From an uncultured Oscillospiraceae bacterium (lineage in GTDB: Bacteria; Bacillota; Clostridia; Oscillospirales; Ruminococcaceae), in assembly GCA_934466455.1 (NCBI GenBank), contig CAKSLF010000018.1, forward strand, positions 1 to 23,458: 23,458 bases of DNA, read 5' to 3'. A program made the translations under genes and the position numbers. Positions 20,985-23,458 of this stretch are shown in pieces. Under the pieces are notes generated by a model. It made no database searches. It was not told where the DNA came from and saw only the letters and a program-made list of their open reading frames with translations. The stretch's first letter is position 1. Each line of letters begins with the position of its first letter.

Positions 20985-23081
20985 ATGAAGAAATTTTTGA
21001 GCATACTGCTCGCACTTCTTATGCTTGTAAGCTTTGCGGTTCCCGCCCTTGCTGCGGAAGCCGTCGAGCTTAATGAGCTTGGAGCCGCCGAAGAACAGGC
21101 TATCAAAATCGACCCGGCAAACCCGATAAAACCGATTGACCCCGGTACGCCTAACGAAGTCGGCAAAAAGCCCAGCAAGCTTAGCAAGTCCACCGTTGAC
21201 AAGTGGAAAATCAGAGTCTATATAGAAGCTACCATAAACGGCAAGCTTGAGAAAGGCAGCTTTACACCTACCACCGGTGCAAAGAATGTTGCCTACACTA
21301 TCGGCGACCTTGTTCTTGATGAAGAAACCCAGCTTTATACCACAACCGTAACCTTTAATTTTGCAAGCGGCGATAAATTTGAAGCTGCCGCAAGCAACTC
21401 CATTAAGACCGACAGGCACTATGCAAGCAGCTTCGGAAAAATCACCGATGACTGGAAATATTATTTCAATGATGTCCGCCCCGCAACCCAGACCCTCAAG
21501 GTTTACTATGCAAACAAGAACGGTTGGGGCTGGTGTGTCCGCAATGATTCCGGTTCGTTCACCAAAATCCCAAGCAACGGTCAGATTGTTGCAAATTATG
21601 TTGCCGTTGATATGCGCCCCGCAAGCGAAGTTCCCGCCGGTCTTACCGTAAGATATACCGACGGCTGCAACGGAGATGTTTTTGCAACCGAAACCTATGA
21701 TAACCTCGAAGCAGGCGCGGCAACTCCGGCATTCACCGGTTCCACCGAGCGTATGGGCTATAAATTTGCCGGTTGGCTTCCCGCAGTTGCGGAAACCGTT
21801 ACCGAAAGCGTAACCTATGTTGCACAGTGGGAGCTTGTTCCCACCTATACGGTAACCTTCAACGGAAACGGCGGAAGACTTACCATAAATACCGCAACAA
21901 AATATACCTCCAAGTCCGTTTTTGAAGCAGGCGAAAGCGTTTCTCTTGCAAAAGCAATGGACGGCAACAAATTCTATATCAAGCTTTCCGACGATTTCAG
22001 CACCAACTATCGCCAGCTTGGTTGGAACACCCAGGCAGACGGCAAGGGCACTCATTATGCAATGAACGATACCATCACCATGCCCGCAGAGAATGTTACT
22101 CTTTATGCGGAATGGGAATCCTATGAGTGGACCCATTGGGTCGCACAGCTTGGCGAGGGCGGCGACCATATCGAATACGGTTCCCATAACCCCGTAAGTG
22201 TACAGACCCTCAAGATGTATTGTGGCAATCAGGGTACTAGCGCAGGAGTTATTCCTTATGCACTCTATGCTCCCGTTGTCGCCGTTCCCGCAAAGGGCTA
22301 TAACTTTGTAGGTTGGTACGACGGCGAAACCCTTGTTACCACAGGAAGCCTCAACGGCACTTCCATGAAGAGCCTCAGAAAGCTTAGCTTTGCCGAAAGC
22401 GGCGCAGTTCTTGAAGCACGCTTTGAGCTTAAAGACATCACCATAACCTATACCGACGGCGTAAACGGCGCAGCCTTCCCGAACGAAAGCTATACCACAA
22501 AGTACAGCTATGCAACTCCTAAGTTCCAGGGCAGCACCGATAACTACACCGATTGGAAGTTTATGGGCTGGACCCCCGAGGTTACCGAATTTGTAACCGA
22601 GGATCATGACATCACCTATACCGCAACTTGGGATCACCTCACCTGCATGGATCACCTTGAGGATGTAAAGGTTCTTGTTGAGCCTACCTGCACCGAAAAA
22701 GGCAAAAAGCTTTGCCGCTGCACCGTTTGCGGCGACGAATACGAGATAGAGCTGCCTGCTCTCGGTCATGACCACAGCGGAAAATGGATCTACAACCGTG
22801 AGGACCACTGGAAACTCTGCGTCCGCTGCAATGAGATCCTTGACCACGACGACCATGACTTTACCGATTGGACCTTCGAGTACAAGAGCAAGAGCAACAA
22901 ATATCGTGACTGCAAGGTTTGCGGCTATCACCAGGAAGCTTCCGTCATCAATATCGGCGGCAGCACTCAGATTAAGCCCGGCACCGAAACCAACCCGAAC
23001 ACCGGCGCAGAGGTTCCCTCTGTTATTCCCGCAATCGCAGTTCTTGCCGGCGTTGCAGTTATCCTTGGCAAAAGAAAATAA
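20985..23081 (+). CDS. Secreted surface protein with InlB-like repeats, Cys/His region and NPNTG sorting signal
   Basis: 698 aa. A signal peptide spans residues 1-23 (MKKFLSILLALLMLVSF, cleavage near ALAA). An acidic/proline linker leads to an unrecognised Trp/Tyr-rich domain at about 70-210. Three stretches of the Listeria-Bacteroides (InlB B) repeat type follow: 220-283 (YKFAGW...TYVAQWE), 287-378 (YTVTFNGNGG...TLYAEWE) and 485-550 (WKFMGW...TYTATWD), with a related part at 381-482. Residues 551-650 hold nine cysteines, many in CxxC pairs (C579/C582, C612/C615, C643/C646), and many histidines. The end is NPNTG (670-674), a hydrophobic segment and KRK, a sortase anchor. GGAGG precedes the ATG at 20985; the frame upstream to 20913 is leader. 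It is probably an adhesin or cell-wall protein; no sortase is nearby. Confidence 0.88.
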   Translation: MKKFLSILLALLMLVSFAVPALAAEAVELNELGAAEEQAIKIDPANPIKPIDPGTPNEVGKKPSKLSKSTVDKWKIRVYIEATINGKLEKGSFTPTTGAKNVAYTIGDLVLDEETQLYTTTVTFNFASGDKFEAAASNSIKTDRHYASSFGKITDDWKYYFNDVRPATQTLKVYYANKNGWGWCVRNDSGSFTKIPSNGQIVANYVAVDMRPASEVPAGLTVRYTDGCNGDVFATETYDNLEAGAATPAFTGSTERMGYKFAGWLPAVAETVTESVTYVAQWELVPTYTVTFNGNGGRLTINTATKYTSKSVFEAGESVSLAKAMDGNKFYIKLSDDFSTNYRQLGWNTQADGKGTHYAMNDTITMPAENVTLYAEWESYEWTHWVAQLGEGGDHIEYGSHNPVSVQTLKMYCGNQGTSAGVIPYALYAPVVAVPAKGYNFVGWYDGETLVTTGSLNGTSMKSLRKLSFAESGAVLEARFELKDITITYTDGVNGAAFPNESYTTKYSYATPKFQGSTDNYTDWKFMGWTPEVTEFVTEDHDITYTATWDHLTCMDHLEDVKVLVEPTCTEKGKKLCRCTVCGDEYEIELPALGHDHSGKWIYNREDHWKLCVRCNEILDHDDHDFTDWTFEYKSKSNKYRDCKVCGYHQEASVINIGGSTQIKPGTETNPNTGAEVPSVIPAIAVLAGVAVILGKRK

Positions 23082-23100
23082 TCGCATATTGCGATAGATG

Positions 23101-23134
23101 AAAAAAAGGCTCTGCTTCGGCAGAGCCTTTTTTT
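23101..23134 (+). terminator. Terminator of the surface protein gene
   Basis: GGCTCTGC and GCAGAGCC (23108-23115 with 23120-23127) close a UUCG tetraloop, flanked by A7 and T7. A textbook intrinsic terminator that could work in both directions. Confidence 0.92.
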
Positions 23135-23201
23135 GCGTCCTGCGCCGTATTTTTTGCTTCCCCTGTGCGAAGTTCGCACCGAGGGTTTGCGGAGCGTTTC
23201 T

Positions 23202-23284
23202 CGGCTCCCCTGTGCAAGGGGAGCCGGCAAAACCGTAGGTTTTGACTGAGGGGTTGTATCCCCCGATAAGGTATAGCGTTTACA
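23202..23284 (+). repeat. M1 repeat, copy f
   Basis: Conserved arms (left arm ends AGCCGG rather than AGCTGG) around the hairpin CAAAACC-GTA-GGTTTTG at 23228-23244, the same insert as copy c. The tail runs into M4. Confidence 0.85.
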
Positions 23285-23458
23285 CTTTTCACAGTTTACC
23301 CCGCTCTTTTGTAACCAAAAGAAAAGTCGTTTTCATCCTCTGCGCCATTCTCGGCGTAAGTTTTTCACAGTTTACCCCTTTTCTTTTGTAACCAAAAGAA
23401 AAGCCGTAAAGCGGTAAAAGAAAAGTTTTACAACCCCCACCCTCACGCTCCCGCGTGA
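23285..23458 (+). repeat. M4 repeat, full copy at window end
   Basis: 174 bp collinear with 7066-7239 without gaps, about 10 substitutions, all in the first 80 bp or so. The second half, including the 11-bp CTTTTCTTTTG hairpin and the CTCACGC/GCGTGA palindrome, is identical. Confidence 0.85.

Larger units (their letters stand above)
23158..23458 (+). repeat. Intergenic repeat mosaic 3 (partial M1-M1-M4, cut by window end)
   Basis: A partial M1 head (about 23160-23200, with GTTCGCACCGAGG and TTTGCGGAGCG) resembles, in reverse, the stretch at 10070-10115. A full M1 (copy f) and a full-length M4 follow up to the last base. In mosaic 1 the M4 unit is followed by M3-M2-M1, so more modules are expected beyond the window. 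No gene is visible. Confidence 0.82.

Overview
The window looks like a chromosomal segment of an anaerobic, fermentative member of the Clostridia (Firmicutes), probably a gut Oscillospirales/Ruminococcaceae-type organism. The grounds are the trimeric NAD(H)-linked [FeFe]-hydrogenase, small Firmicute families (DUF1292, DUF1653, DUF523), strong AGGAGG-type ribosome binding sites, a surface protein with InlB-like repeats and an NPNTG sorting signal, and GC-rich intergenic repeats of a type I recall from gut Clostridia. The rank below class is inference.

Layout. 79-1896: an M3 oligopeptidase on the minus strand with its own promoter and terminator. 2257-6788: a promoter, an unusual leader of about 310 nt holding two terminator-like hairpins, then the hydrogenase genes hydC-hydB-hydA and a terminator. 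6861-7590: a mosaic of intergenic repeats. 7663-9544: a Na/Pi-cotransporter-family gene with a PhoU-like tail. 9577-10122: a second repeat mosaic. 10131-12039: a minus-strand pair, a NifU/IscU-like scaffold protein and a GGGtGRT-family protein of unknown function. 12100-16835: a tightly packed plus-strand operon of secA, trmL, a TtcA-like PP-loop gene and a small P-loop kinase. 16839-18753: minus-strand DUF1653, tcdA and two tandem DUF1292 genes, with a structured RNA of about 190 nt (6S RNA candidate) between tcdA and the DUF1292 pair. 18816-20076: ispD-ispF on the minus strand. 20100-20638: a DUF523/TudS-like gene. 20878-23134: a secreted, probably sortase-anchored protein of 698 aa. 23158-23458: a third repeat mosaic, cut by the window end.

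How the genes fit together. The hydrogenase would couple NADH (and probably ferredoxin) oxidation to H2 formation. The NifU-like/GGGtGRT pair and the Fe-S-dependent DUF523 and TtcA-like proteins fit a cell with heavy Fe-S traffic. IspD and IspF are consecutive cytidylyltransferase and cyclase functions of the MEP isoprenoid pathway. The secA operon mixes protein export with tRNA modification.

The least explained material is non-coding. Three intergenic gaps carry the same set of directional modules, which I call M1, M2, M3 and M4. M1 has conserved flanks around a hairpin whose sequence differs between copies while staying self-complementary. Together with the hydrogenase leader and the unassigned structured RNA, these are the best candidates for undescribed biology here. 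I see no CRISPR array, transposase, prophage, tRNA or rRNA gene.
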